This document shows, in pieces, positions 20,143 to 28,929 of a stretch of 64,000 nucleotides of DNA. The position numbers were made by a program, and so were the translations under genes. The stretch is from the NCBI RefSeq assembly GCF_000498495.1, contig NZ_AVCS01000009.1, positions 310,001-374,000 on the forward strand, read 5' to 3'. Each line of letters begins with the position of its first letter. Position 1 is the stretch's first letter. The stretch is from Flavobacterium enshiense DK69 (lineage in GTDB: Bacteria > Bacteroidota > Bacteroidia > Flavobacteriales > Flavobacteriaceae). Below the pieces are notes generated by a model. The model was given only the letters and a program-made list of their open reading frames with translations. It did not search any database and had not been told where the DNA came from.

Positions 20143-21696
20143 ATGGCAGGAGGAAAATTAAGTCCTAGACAGAAGATGATCAACCTAATGTACTTGGTTT
20201 TCATCGCGATGTTGGCATTAAATATGTCAAAAGAGGTATTAACGGCTTTCGGTTTGATGAATGAAAAATTCGAAGGTGTTAATAAATTCTCAGACGAATA
20301 TAACGGAAGTTTATACAGTCAATTAGAGAGTAAGGCTGGAGAAAATGCTGCACAGTTTGGTGCGCCATTTGCAAAGGCAAAAGAAATCAAGCCTATCGTT
20401 AAAGAATTTAACGATTATATCCAGGCTTTAAAAAATGACATCACTAAAGATATTGAAAAAGAAGCAGATGGTAAATTGCCATATGAGTCAATGGACAAAG
20501 GTGATAAAATTGATGAGTCTTGGTTTAGCGGTGACGGTTATTCTAAAAAAGGAAAAGAAATCATTGCACAGTTTGATAAATTCAAAAATGGTATTGCTGG
20601 CGTAATCGGAAAAGATGTGAAATTCCAACCGATTCTTAAAGATGTTAATGGTAAATTCAGTACAGCTGATGTGAAAGATAAAGAAGGTGTGACTAAATTG
20701 TTTTTAGATTACCACTTCAAAGGTTTCCCGGCAGTAGCTTCATTAACAAAATTATCAGCTATCCAAAGTGATATCAAAAAAACTGAGCAGGATATTTATA
20801 ATGCTTTAATTGGTAACACTACAGCTCAAGCGGCTTCAATGTCAAACTACAAAGCAATCGTTGTTTTTGAAAAATCTGTAGTTTTCCAAGGAGAAGCTGT
20901 AAAAGGAAAAGTAGTGTTAGGTCGTTATGACGAATCAACTGTTCCTAACTCTTTCAACGTAAACGGAGCTAGCTCTAAAATTGAAAACGGTCAGGCAGTG
21001 TTCAATGCAACTGCTGGTGGAGTAGGTGAAAAAGAAATCTCTGGTAAATTTACGTTTATCGAAGATGGAAAATCTATCCCAGTAGAGTTCAAAGAAAAAT
21101 ATGTTGTAGTACCAAGACCAAACTCAGCTAACATCTCTGCTGATAAAATGAACGTTGTGTATAGAGGTTTACCTAACCCAATGACAATTTCATTTGCTGG
21201 TATTTCTGATGATAAAGTGAACGCTTCTGCTCCAGGTTTATCTAGAGCTGGTAAGCCGGGAACTTACAACTTGAATCCAGGTTCTGGTACAGAAGTAGTT
21301 GTTAATGTTACTGGTAAATTACCTGACGGTAAAACAGTATCTGACAAGAAAGCGTTCCGTATCAAAAATATCCCGCCGCCGGTTGGAGCAATTGGTGGGG
21401 AAATGGGATCTACTTCTGGAGCTAAATCCAGATTGGAAGTGTCTCAAGTTTCTGCAAAATTACCTGATTTCTTGTATGACTTGAACTTCCAGGTAACTCA
21501 GTTTACATTCAAAGCGCCAGGTCAGGCAGCGGTTATCGTAAACGGAGACAGAGTTAACGCTCAATGTAAAGCTGCGATGGCTAAAGCTGGAAGAGGTGAT
21601 GTGATTATTATATCAGACATCAAAACTAAAATCGTTGGTGTGTCAGCAAATATCATGACTGGTAAAACAGCACCAGTTACATACGAAATAAAATAA
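20143..21696 (+). CDS. gldM: Gliding motility/type IX secretion motor subunit GldM
   Basis: A 517-residue protein with one N-terminal transmembrane helix (NLMYLVFIAMLALNMSKEV, about residues 14-33) and a long periplasmic region made of four beta-rich domains, of which the C-terminal (KLPDFLYDLNFQVTQF onward) contacts the GldK/N ring. The conserved start GGKLSPRQKMINLMYLV is intact. It rotates or transmits motion from the GldL-driven motor. It lies between gldL and gldN. Confidence 0.97.
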   Translation: MAGGKLSPRQKMINLMYLVFIAMLALNMSKEVLTAFGLMNEKFEGVNKFSDEYNGSLYSQLESKAGENAAQFGAPFAKAKEIKPIVKEFNDYIQALKNDITKDIEKEADGKLPYESMDKGDKIDESWFSGDGYSKKGKEIIAQFDKFKNGIAGVIGKDVKFQPILKDVNGKFSTADVKDKEGVTKLFLDYHFKGFPAVASLTKLSAIQSDIKKTEQDIYNALIGNTTAQAASMSNYKAIVVFEKSVVFQGEAVKGKVVLGRYDESTVPNSFNVNGASSKIENGQAVFNATAGGVGEKEISGKFTFIEDGKSIPVEFKEKYVVVPRPNSANISADKMNVVYRGLPNPMTISFAGISDDKVNASAPGLSRAGKPGTYNLNPGSGTEVVVNVTGKLPDGKTVSDKKAFRIKNIPPPVGAIGGEMGSTSGAKSRLEVSQVSAKLPDFLYDLNFQVTQFTFKAPGQAAVIVNGDRVNAQCKAAMAKAGRGDVIIISDIKTKIVGVSANIMTGKTAPVTYEIK

Positions 21697-21737
21697 CCAT
21701 TTAAGTACAGTAACTTAAATAACTTTAATTTTAGAAC

Positions 21738-22715
21738 ATGAAATTGAGAAATTTTTTAGTAGTCTTTTTTGCAGTGGCAGGAAGCTATGCATCATTCGCA
21801 CAGTCTAACTTGTTGAATGCTAAAACTCCGGCTGAAATAGGAAAGAAAACCGCTGCGCAAATGAATGCCGATAACGATAAACCACTACCTTATGGTTATG
21901 TGCACGATCGTGACATCTTAATGGGTAAAGCAATCTGGGAAATCATTGATCTTGATGAAAGAGTTAACTTTCCATTGTACTATCCAATTGATTCGGTAAA
22001 CATTGGTAGCGACAGACGTTCTTTGTTTGATGTTCTTTTAAAAGGTATTAGAAGTGGTAGAATAACAGAAGTATATACTGATGACTACTTTACTAATAAG
22101 AAGACACTTAAAGATATGTCTTCCTCTTTTACTTACATTGATACTACTCAGGCAGGTCGTGATGAGATTAATACTTATTATGATGACTACTTCCCGAAAG
22201 CTAAAACTGTAAAGAAAAAAGTGAACGGGAAATGGGTAACTGAAACAGTTCCTGGAACTCCAACTAAAGTTTTGGATCCTCAGTATATCGATAAAAGAGA
22301 ATTAACAGGTATTGATATTTCTGGTTATAAAATTAAAGGATACTGGTACTTTGATAAAAGACAGGGTGAATTGAAATACAGAATGTTGGGTATTTGTCCA
22401 GTGTCTCCGGAAGCGAGAGAAATTGGAAATGAAAATGCCGACGTAATCGAATTGTTCTGGGTGTATTTCCCTTCAATCCGAAATGTGTTACATGAATCCA
22501 AAGCTTTCAATGATAAAAACTCTGCGATGCCACTTACTTTCGATCACTTGTTAAATGCTCGTCGTTTCAGCGCGGTAATTTACAAAGAAGAGAATGTGTA
22601 CGGCGATAGAAAAATCGAAGAGTACATGAAAGAAAACTCTCAGATGCAGTTATTAGAATCTGAGCGTGTAAAAGAAAAAATCCGCAACTTCGAACAAGAT
22701 ATGTGGAACTACTAG
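21738..22715 (+). CDS. gldN: Gliding motility/type IX secretion protein GldN
   Basis: A 325-residue periplasmic protein with a signal peptide (about residues 1-21, ending SFAQS). Family features such as KPLPYGYVHDRDILMGKAIW and RNFEQDMWNY at the C-terminus are present. GldN pairs with GldK in the ring of the type IX system. It is the last gene of the operon and is followed by a strong terminator. Confidence 0.96.
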   Translation: MKLRNFLVVFFAVAGSYASFAQSNLLNAKTPAEIGKKTAAQMNADNDKPLPYGYVHDRDILMGKAIWEIIDLDERVNFPLYYPIDSVNIGSDRRSLFDVLLKGIRSGRITEVYTDDYFTNKKTLKDMSSSFTYIDTTQAGRDEINTYYDDYFPKAKTVKKKVNGKWVTETVPGTPTKVLDPQYIDKRELTGIDISGYKIKGYWYFDKRQGELKYRMLGICPVSPEAREIGNENADVIELFWVYFPSIRNVLHESKAFNDKNSAMPLTFDHLLNARRFSAVIYKEENVYGDRKIEEYMKENSQMQLLESERVKEKIRNFEQDMWNY

Positions 22716-22741
22716 TAGTAAATTCTTTTTAATTATATAAA

Positions 22742-22766
22742 AACTCTTACCATTACGGTAAGAGTT
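22742..22766 (+). terminator. Terminator after gldN
   Basis: A 10-bp perfect stem (AACTCTTACC / GGTAAGAGTT) with a 5-base loop and a T run after it. It ends the gldKLMN transcript 16 bases before the next start codon. Confidence 0.85.
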
Positions 22767-22781
22767 TTTTATTTTTGCAAT

Positions 22782-23831
22782 ATGATAGATTATTTAATTG
22801 TTGGTTCCGGTATTGCCGGGATATGTTTTGCTGAAACGGCGCTTCAAGGCGGGAAGTCTTTTCTTGTGGTTGAAGATTTTTCTTCATCTTCGTCTAAAGT
22901 AGCCGGAGGACTTTATAATCCTGTAATTTTAAAACGTTTCAGTCAGGTATGGCAGGCGACCCAGCAATTGGAGTACGGGCTACCGTTTTATGCTAAAATT
23001 GAGGAGCGACTAAATGTTACGTTCGATTATAAAATACCGGTCTATCGGAAATTTGCATCCATTGAAGAGCAGAACAATTGGTTTCAGGCGGCTGATAAAC
23101 CAACACTGTCTCCTTTTCTTTCCACACGGATTATACAAAAGCAATATAAATCGATATCTTCTGATTTCGGATTTGGCGAGGTGCTGCATACGGGCTATGT
23201 CGATACTGCTGTTTTTATCAATTCTTATGTCGAATACCTTCAGAAGAATAATTTGTTCTTAAATGAGACGTTCGATTATTCGGCAATAACTTTTCTTGAT
23301 AATGCCGTAAAGTATAAGGATATAGAAGCCAAACATATCATTTTTGCAGAGGGTTTCGGTTTGCAGCATAATCAGTATTTTAATCAATTGCCTCTTGATG
23401 GCACTAAGGGGGAGTTACTGATTATTAAAGCTCCGGAATTAAATCTGGATGTGGTTTTGAAATCAAGTATTTTCATTCTTCCAATTGGAAACGATTTGTT
23501 TAAAGTCGGAGCTACCTACAATTGGGATGATAAAACCGACCTGCCAACTGAAGAAGGCAAAAAAGAACTAATCGACAATTTGAAAGAGCTAATCGATTGT
23601 GATTTTGAAGTAGTAGATCATTTTGCAGGTGTCCGTCCAACAGTAAACGACCGCCGTCCCTTGGTGGGGACCCATGCGGAGTTTGGTCGTTTGCACATTC
23701 TTAACGGTTTGGGGACACGCGGGGTAATGCTTGGGCCAACTTTAGCCAAAGATCTTTTCGAAAATATTGAAAATCAGAAACCGCTTGATATGCAAATCGA
23801 CATCAAACGGTTCATCAAAAAGAAAAAATAG
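22782..23831 (+). CDS. FAD-dependent oxidoreductase (DAO family)
   Basis: 349 residues. The N-terminus has the FAD-binding motif LIVGSGIAGICFAE, and the C-terminus has GVRPTVNDRRPLVG and NGLGTRGVMLGP, typical of D-amino-acid-oxidase-like enzymes (glycine oxidase/ThiO-type). The substrate cannot be read from the sequence. It lies immediately after the gldN terminator and ends next to the convergent DUF983 gene (1 base apart). There is no signal peptide, so it is probably cytosolic. Confidence 0.82.
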   Translation: MIDYLIVGSGIAGICFAETALQGGKSFLVVEDFSSSSSKVAGGLYNPVILKRFSQVWQATQQLEYGLPFYAKIEERLNVTFDYKIPVYRKFASIEEQNNWFQAADKPTLSPFLSTRIIQKQYKSISSDFGFGEVLHTGYVDTAVFINSYVEYLQKNNLFLNETFDYSAITFLDNAVKYKDIEAKHIIFAEGFGLQHNQYFNQLPLDGTKGELLIIKAPELNLDVVLKSSIFILPIGNDLFKVGATYNWDDKTDLPTEEGKKELIDNLKELIDCDFEVVDHFAGVRPTVNDRRPLVGTHAEFGRLHILNGLGTRGVMLGPTLAKDLFENIENQKPLDMQIDIKRFIKKKK

Positions 23832-24224
23832 TCACATTTTGTTTTTCCAGTCGCTGTCGTAATTGATAAAAATGTTTATCCAAATGTTTCTGGATAGTCG
23901 CATGATCACCGGCATAAAACCGACTAGGGTTGCAATAATCGCTATGAAAGAGGTTTTGAGATTGGCACCAAAAAACAAATGAGTAATTACAAAAGAGGCT
24001 ACGCCAAACGCAATTCCGACAGCATAACTCACATACATGGCGCCGTAAAAAAAGGAAGGTTCGATTTTATATCGGGTTCCGCAATGGCTGCACGTCGTAT
24101 TCATTTTAAGTGTATTCGATAAATGGTACGGATTTTTGTCAGAATACATGCTCTCTTCCTGACATTTTGGACAACTTCCTGTTAAAATGCTGTTTAGTTT
24201 GGATCCTTTTTTTAACATTTGCAA
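23832..24224 (-). CDS. DUF983 family membrane protein
   Basis: 130 residues. A zinc-ribbon-like N-terminus has two Cys pairs (CPKCQEES and CSHCGTRY), followed by two transmembrane helices (about residues 62-105). This is the DUF983 family, of unknown function and common in Bacteroidota. It ends 1 base from the convergent FAD oxidoreductase gene. Basic residues precede the first Cys pair. Confidence 0.82.
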   Translation of the reverse strand: MQMLKKGSKLNSILTGSCPKCQEESMYSDKNPYHLSNTLKMNTTCSHCGTRYKIEPSFFYGAMYVSYAVGIAFGVASFVITHLFFGANLKTSFIAIIATLVGFMPVIMRLSRNIWINIFINYDSDWKNKM

Positions 24225-24283
24225 AAAATTTGATGTAAAGGTAATTCATTTGAGAATTTACCGGGTAACATTAGCTGTATAAT

Positions 24284-26191
24284 ATGCTTAATATTCATAA
24301 TTTATCGGTTTCTTTCGGGGGGACATATTTGTTTGAGGAAGTAACTTTTCGATTGGGTGCGGGAGATAGAGTAGGTCTTGTTGGTAAAAACGGAGCCGGA
24401 AAATCAACCATGCTTAAAATCTTGTCTCGTGATTTACAACCGGATTCGGGAAGCATCGCCACAGAAAAAGAAGTGAAGATTGGTTTCCTGCGTCAGGATA
24501 TTGATTTTGTGAAAGGCAGAACGGTTTTGGATGAAGCCTACCAAGCCTTCGAAGAAATCAAACTGGCCGAATTTAAAATCGACGAAATCAACCATCAGCT
24601 GGCCACAAGAACCGATTATGAAAGTGCCGAATATTCTGAACTGATTGAGCAACTAGGCGATGTTACTCATCATTATGAAATTTTAGGCGGCTACAATTAT
24701 GTAGGTGAAACCGAAAAAATCCTCTTGGGACTTGGTTTCAAACGTGAAGAATTCAACAATCAGACCGATACGTTTTCGGGAGGTTGGAGAATGCGTATCG
24801 AATTAGCAAAGCTGTTACTTCAAAGCAACGATATTTTATTACTGGATGAACCTACGAACCACTTGGATATCGAAAGTATCATCTGGCTGGAAAGTTTCCT
24901 GCGCACTTTTCCGGGGGTTGTGGTAATCGTTTCCCACGATAAAATGTTCCTGGACAATGTTACAAACAGAACCATCGAAATATCTCTGGGTAAGGCATAT
25001 GATTTCAATAAACCGTATACGGAGTATTTAGTGCTGCGTCAGGAAATCCGCGAAAAACAATTGGCTACGCAAAAAAACCAGGCCAAGAAAATTGAAGAGA
25101 CTGAAAAGCTGATCGAGAAATTCCGAGCCAAAGCTTCCAAAGCTTCCATGGCACAATCCTTAATCAAAAAATTGGATAAGGTGGAGCGCATCGAGGTAGA
25201 CGAAGATGATAACTCGGTAATGAGTATTTCCTTCCCGGTTTCGGTTACTCCCGGACGTGTGGTGGTAGAAGCCGAAAGCGTAACCAAAGCGTATGGCGAG
25301 AAAACCATTTTAAAAGATATTAACCTGTTGGTTGAACGCGGAAGTAAAATCGCTTTCGTGGGTCAGAATGGACAAGGAAAATCCACTTTTATGAAAGCCA
25401 TCGTAAACGAATTCGAATTCGGGGGAACCATAAAATTAGGGCACAATGTTCAGTTGGGTTACTTCGCCCAAAACCAGGCGGAATATCTGGATGGTGAAAA
25501 AACACTTTTAGATACGATGATTGAAGCGGCAACCGACACGAACCGTTCAAAAGTGCGCGATATGTTAGGTGCCTTCCTTTTCCGTGGGGACGATGTCGAG
25601 AAAAAGGTAAAAGTCCTTTCCGGAGGGGAGCGAAACCGTCTGGCTTTATGTAGGCTGTTGTTGCAGCCCATTAATGTGCTTGTAATGGATGAGCCGACGA
25701 ATCACCTTGACATAAAGTCTAAAAACGTCTTAAAAGCGGCTTTACAGCAATACGAAGGAACGTTGCTGCTGGTGTCTCACGACCGTGATTTCCTTCAGGG
25801 AATGTCCAATATCGTATATGAATTCAAAGATCAGAAAATAAGAGAGTATTTGGGCGATATCAACTTCTTCTTAGAGCAGCGCAAGATGGAAAACATGCGA
25901 GAGGTAGAGAGGAAGGATGTTGCGGTGAAAGAAACTCCGAAAGAGAATAAATCACTTTCCTACGACGAACAGAAAAAGAATAAATCACTGCAAAATCGTC
26001 TGAGCAAAATCGAAAGCCAGATCCAGCAGTTGGAGAAAAATATACAGAGCGACGACAAGGCCTTGGCGGATAACTACGACAAACACGCCGGCGACGCTAA
26101 TTTCTTTGCGGCCTACGAAAAGAAAAAGAAAGATTTGGATCAGTTGCTGGAAGAGTGGGAAAACGTTCAAATGGAACTGGAAACGATATAA
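24284..26191 (+). CDS. ABC-F family ATPase
   Basis: 635 residues with two ATPase domains in one chain and no membrane domain, the hallmark of ABC-F proteins that act at the ribosome. Domain 1 has Walker A GKNGAGKST (about residue 36), signature FSGGWRMRIELAK and LLLDEPTNHLD; domain 2 has GQNGQGKST, LSGGERNRLALCR and VMDEPTNHLD. The inter-domain linker has the charged helix typical of the family, and a C-terminal coiled coil (about residues 555-635) resembles Uup/EttA-type tails. The exact ABC-F subtype is not certain. Confidence 0.93.
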   Translation: MLNIHNLSVSFGGTYLFEEVTFRLGAGDRVGLVGKNGAGKSTMLKILSRDLQPDSGSIATEKEVKIGFLRQDIDFVKGRTVLDEAYQAFEEIKLAEFKIDEINHQLATRTDYESAEYSELIEQLGDVTHHYEILGGYNYVGETEKILLGLGFKREEFNNQTDTFSGGWRMRIELAKLLLQSNDILLLDEPTNHLDIESIIWLESFLRTFPGVVVIVSHDKMFLDNVTNRTIEISLGKAYDFNKPYTEYLVLRQEIREKQLATQKNQAKKIEETEKLIEKFRAKASKASMAQSLIKKLDKVERIEVDEDDNSVMSISFPVSVTPGRVVVEAESVTKAYGEKTILKDINLLVERGSKIAFVGQNGQGKSTFMKAIVNEFEFGGTIKLGHNVQLGYFAQNQAEYLDGEKTLLDTMIEAATDTNRSKVRDMLGAFLFRGDDVEKKVKVLSGGERNRLALCRLLLQPINVLVMDEPTNHLDIKSKNVLKAALQQYEGTLLLVSHDRDFLQGMSNIVYEFKDQKIREYLGDINFFLEQRKMENMREVERKDVAVKETPKENKSLSYDEQKKNKSLQNRLSKIESQIQQLEKNIQSDDKALADNYDKHAGDANFFAAYEKKKKDLDQLLEEWENVQMELETI

Positions 26192-26360
26192 AATGTTTTA
26201 GGAGCGAATGGCTTGGGTTAAGAATAAACTATTTTCCCGCTGTTCGCTTTATCTTTTTTTGCCATTAATTAAAGCAAAAAAAGGATGTCGCTTCCATCGG
26301 GGCTAATTAACTACTTTAGTATTCTTTGATGTTTTTTAATTGCAAACTAAGGTTGTTTGT

Positions 26361-26442
26361 CCATTGCAGCCTGCTATCTGCATCCTGCCATTTGCCATCT
26401 GCAAACTGACTCTTCTGTCATCTGCATCCTGCAATCTGCCTT
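26361..26442. repeat. Short degenerate CTGC-ATCTGC repeat in an intergenic gap
   Basis: Between the ABC-F gene and a GNAT-like gene, the sequence repeats variants of CTGCATCCTGC, CTGCCATTTGC and CTGCAATCTGC about every 7-15 bases. It is CT-rich on the plus strand and unlike the rest of the gap. Function unknown; replication slippage is the simplest explanation. Confidence 0.6.
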
Positions 26443-27591
26443 CTATTTAAAAGGATTCCGCTCCTGCCAAATGGTTTCCGGCTCCAATGATTTGAAAATC
26501 TTTCCGACATAACGGTTGATCAGAGGGTTGGAATGTTGCATAAAGCCTACCATTTCAACAGGTTTGGCGCCCACAGAACTTTTAATTTCCAAAGCGGTTC
26601 GGGCAAAAATAATTTCCTTGAATTGCTTCTTGATCGAGTACTTAACCATGTCGTAAAGCATGTTAAGGTATACCATCATTTCCCTTTGATGTTCGTCATC
26701 ATAACCCAAAAAATACGTGTCAATGGTGCTGCCGTTTTTAATCAGGGTGTTGAAACCGATAAGTTTGTCTTCCAAAAAATAGCCATAAAAAAGGAAGTTG
26801 TGTCCCAAATGCTTTTTGAGTTCATAAAAATGATTTTCCGCCAAAAAGAAAGTGTTGAAGGGAGCATTTTTAGCCACATTTCGGTAGAGGAAGTTAATCG
26901 TTGTATTGTGCTGCTCAATTTCTATCAGGCTCATTTTTCGTTTTTCAACCCCGTTTAGTTTCTTATGGGCTCTTTTGTATTGGTCACGGTATTTTTTACT
27001 CAGCGCACTAACATAATCGTCTTCCGATTTCCAGTTTTCTGCTATCGAAAAAATCATGTTGGGCTGTGTGGAGAACTTGTAAAAAGATCCGAATTCAGGA
27101 GCTTCCAAAATATGTTTTTCATTGGTAAAAAAATCCTTGAAAGTGGTCAGGTGTATTTTTTTGCCTTGTTTTTTAAAACGGTTTTTAAGTTCCCGTGCGG
27201 CATTGTGCAATAAGTGGATTCCTTCGTTAGGTTTTAGTTCTTCCGAGAAAACAAAAGCGTTCTGTCCTGTAAGCATGTTGTTACCCATGAACAAAACGTG
27301 CGATGTGAAGTTTCGGAACACAAAATTTCGAACTGAAGTTTTGATACAGTTATCGCGTTCTCCAAAAGAATCCACCAGATTCAGATCGAGAAACTGAGAA
27401 AGTGCGATGCCTATCAGCTTGGTGTCTTTAAATAAGCCGATATAGTGGCAAATCATATTCTTTGGTGCCGAATGGTCCATTGCTTTCAGATAATCTGCTG
27501 AAAGGAAAATATTCGATACAGACAATTCGTCCCAAGTGCTGGGAAGCTCTGCAACAGAGGAGTAGATTTTATAATGATAAGGCTGCTTCAC
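26443..27591 (-). CDS. GNAT-like acyltransferase family protein
   Basis: 382 residues. The C-terminal half resembles the GNAT fold seen in FemAB/BioF2-like proteins (FYGYFLEDKLIGFNTLIKNG then DTYFLGYDDEHQ, MVYLNMLYDMVKYSI). The N-terminal half is basic with the segment ALSQFLDLNLVDSFGE. No substrate can be named. It is not cotranscribed with a recognisable partner. Confidence 0.6.
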   Translation of the reverse strand: MKQPYHYKIYSSVAELPSTWDELSVSNIFLSADYLKAMDHSAPKNMICHYIGLFKDTKLIGIALSQFLDLNLVDSFGERDNCIKTSVRNFVFRNFTSHVLFMGNNMLTGQNAFVFSEELKPNEGIHLLHNAARELKNRFKKQGKKIHLTTFKDFFTNEKHILEAPEFGSFYKFSTQPNMIFSIAENWKSEDDYVSALSKKYRDQYKRAHKKLNGVEKRKMSLIEIEQHNTTINFLYRNVAKNAPFNTFFLAENHFYELKKHLGHNFLFYGYFLEDKLIGFNTLIKNGSTIDTYFLGYDDEHQREMMVYLNMLYDMVKYSIKKQFKEIIFARTALEIKSSVGAKPVEMVGFMQHSNPLINRYVGKIFKSLEPETIWQERNPFK

Positions 27592-27600
27592 AAAGAAAAA

Positions 27601-27630
27601 ATCGCTCTACAAGTACAAAAGTAGAGCGAT
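27601..27630 (-). terminator. Terminator after the DUF1761 gene
   Basis: A 10-bp perfect stem (ATCGCTCTAC / GTAGAGCGAT) with a 10-base loop, followed on the minus strand by TTTTTTC. It lies 25 bases past the stop of the DUF1761 gene. Confidence 0.8.
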
Positions 27631-27654
27631 TACACTATAATTAAATGTTAATTT

Positions 27655-28143
27655 TTATTTCCATCCGCAGATGATTGCACCCATGATGGTTAGGGAAACA
27701 ATCCAATATCCGGCGTTAATCAAAATGTACTTCCATGATTTTTGCTCAAATAAAGCATTGATTGCAGTAATCGGTAGTGCTAAAAACAATCCCGATGTAA
27801 ATCCGTGAAGTGCTCCGTGTTTGAACGAGCGGAAAGCGTCTCCGTAATCGGCCATGAAAGCGGCATAAGAAGGAAGAGCTTTGTCGGCAAAAGCTGGACC
27901 GCCTACCATTGCGAATGCTCCCATCTGATGGACTACTAAACTGGGGACAGCTGAGGAAAGCATTAATGAATAGAATATTGTTAATCCAAAAATTTTGAGC
28001 ATGTTGCCCTGTTTGGCTTTTTCTTCTGTTATCCCAGATTCATTCATCCAGATCGTTCCGAAAACTTTAGGGTTGTACCATACAAATCCAACGAGTAAAG
28101 TGACCAGTGAAGCAACCAGTACGGCTACGAAGTTAAATTCCAT
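27655..28143 (-). CDS. DUF1761 membrane protein
   Basis: 162 residues with four hydrophobic helices. The N-terminal helix leads into FVWYNPKVFGTIWMNESGIT, a signature of the DUF1761 family of unknown function. The last helix is AGYWIVSLTIMGAIICGWK. It diverges from the nos cluster; about 215 bases separate the two starts, including the Crp/Fnr-like site of the nos promoter. Confidence 0.8.
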   Translation of the reverse strand: MEFNFVAVLVASLVTLLVGFVWYNPKVFGTIWMNESGITEEKAKQGNMLKIFGLTIFYSLMLSSAVPSLVVHQMGAFAMVGGPAFADKALPSYAAFMADYGDAFRSFKHGALHGFTSGLFLALPITAINALFEQKSWKYILINAGYWIVSLTIMGAIICGWK

Positions 28144-28288
28144 AAAATATTTTTTTGGTTTATGCTCAAATATAAGAAAAAATACACAAAACTAAATCAT
28201 TGTTTTTCTGAAGCTTAAATGAAACTTATGAATGTTGTTTGATATTCCAGTAAGTGTGAAAGCTATTTACTTTTGGTGATTTTCGGCT

Positions 28289-28304
28289 TATGATTACGGT
28301 CATA
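28289..28304 (+). promoter_or_regulatory. Crp/Fnr-type site of the nos cluster
   Basis: TATGA-TTACGG-TCATA is a perfect palindrome of the motif shared by eight promoters here, extended by one further matched pair (TTATGA/TCATAA). A near -7 box TAAATTCG (28326-28333) begins after a 21-base gap, placing the site near -41, the position where Crp/Fnr proteins activate. Confidence 0.7.
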
Positions 28305-28358
28305 AAATAAAATCGGAGATATAAGTAAATTCGTCTTAACATCTTAAATCGTATTATC

Positions 28359-28868
28359 ATGAAAAGATTATCATCAATTTTTGCGCTAACAATTTTATTA
28401 TTCGTCTCTTGTGGGAAAAAAGAAAGTTCAGGGGATGATTTTTCTAAACCAACAACGGAAGCACCTTCAACGGAAGCACCTTCAAGTGAAACATCTTCGG
28501 CAGCGACCGATGCTGAAAAATATGATCCTCATCGAGGAGAAGGTAAATATGATAAAGTAGATCTGGGAGCAAAACTGGATCAGGCTATGGCTACTGAAGG
28601 AGAAAAAGTAGCAGGAGTAAAATGTACCTCATGCCACAAACTTACCGACGAAAAACTCGTTGGCCCGGGATGGAAAGATGTGACTACTCGTCGTAAACCT
28701 GAATGGATTATGAATTTTATCACAAATCCGGACCCTATGATTGATAAAGATCCTGCTGTTCAGGCACAATTAGAAATTTGTTTGGTTCGTATGCCAAATC
28801 AAGGACTAAATGATACAGAGGCAAGAAATATTCTTGAATACATGAGAAAAAACGACGGAGTAAAATAA
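28359..28868 (+). CDS. Lipoprotein c-type cytochrome upstream of nosZ
   Basis: 169 residues. A lipobox (LLFVSC, Cys18) anchors it to a membrane; a Thr/Ser/Pro/Glu-rich linker (TEAPSTEAPSSE) leads to a single haem-binding motif CTSCHK (Cys89, Cys92, His93), with a likely Met axial ligand in VRMPNQ. It probably delivers electrons to NosZ, whose gene begins 61 bases downstream. A terminator-like hairpin separates the two, which could allow different expression levels. Confidence 0.85.
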   Translation: MKRLSSIFALTILLFVSCGKKESSGDDFSKPTTEAPSTEAPSSETSSAATDAEKYDPHRGEGKYDKVDLGAKLDQAMATEGEKVAGVKCTSCHKLTDEKLVGPGWKDVTTRRKPEWIMNFITNPDPMIDKDPAVQAQLEICLVRMPNQGLNDTEARNILEYMRKNDGVK

Positions 28869-28876
28869 AACAATAT

Positions 28877-28909
28877 GAAAATCGCATTGGGATAAGCGCT
28901 GCGATTTTC
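28877..28909 (+). terminator. Terminator-like hairpin between the cytochrome gene and nosZ
   Basis: A 10-bp stem (GAAAATCGCA / TGCGATTTTC) with a 13-base loop and seven T after it, 9 bases past the cytochrome stop. It may be a partial terminator or mRNA stabiliser, since no obvious promoter lies between it and nosZ. Confidence 0.6.
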
Positions 28910-28929
28910 TTTTTTTAATTCAAATCACT

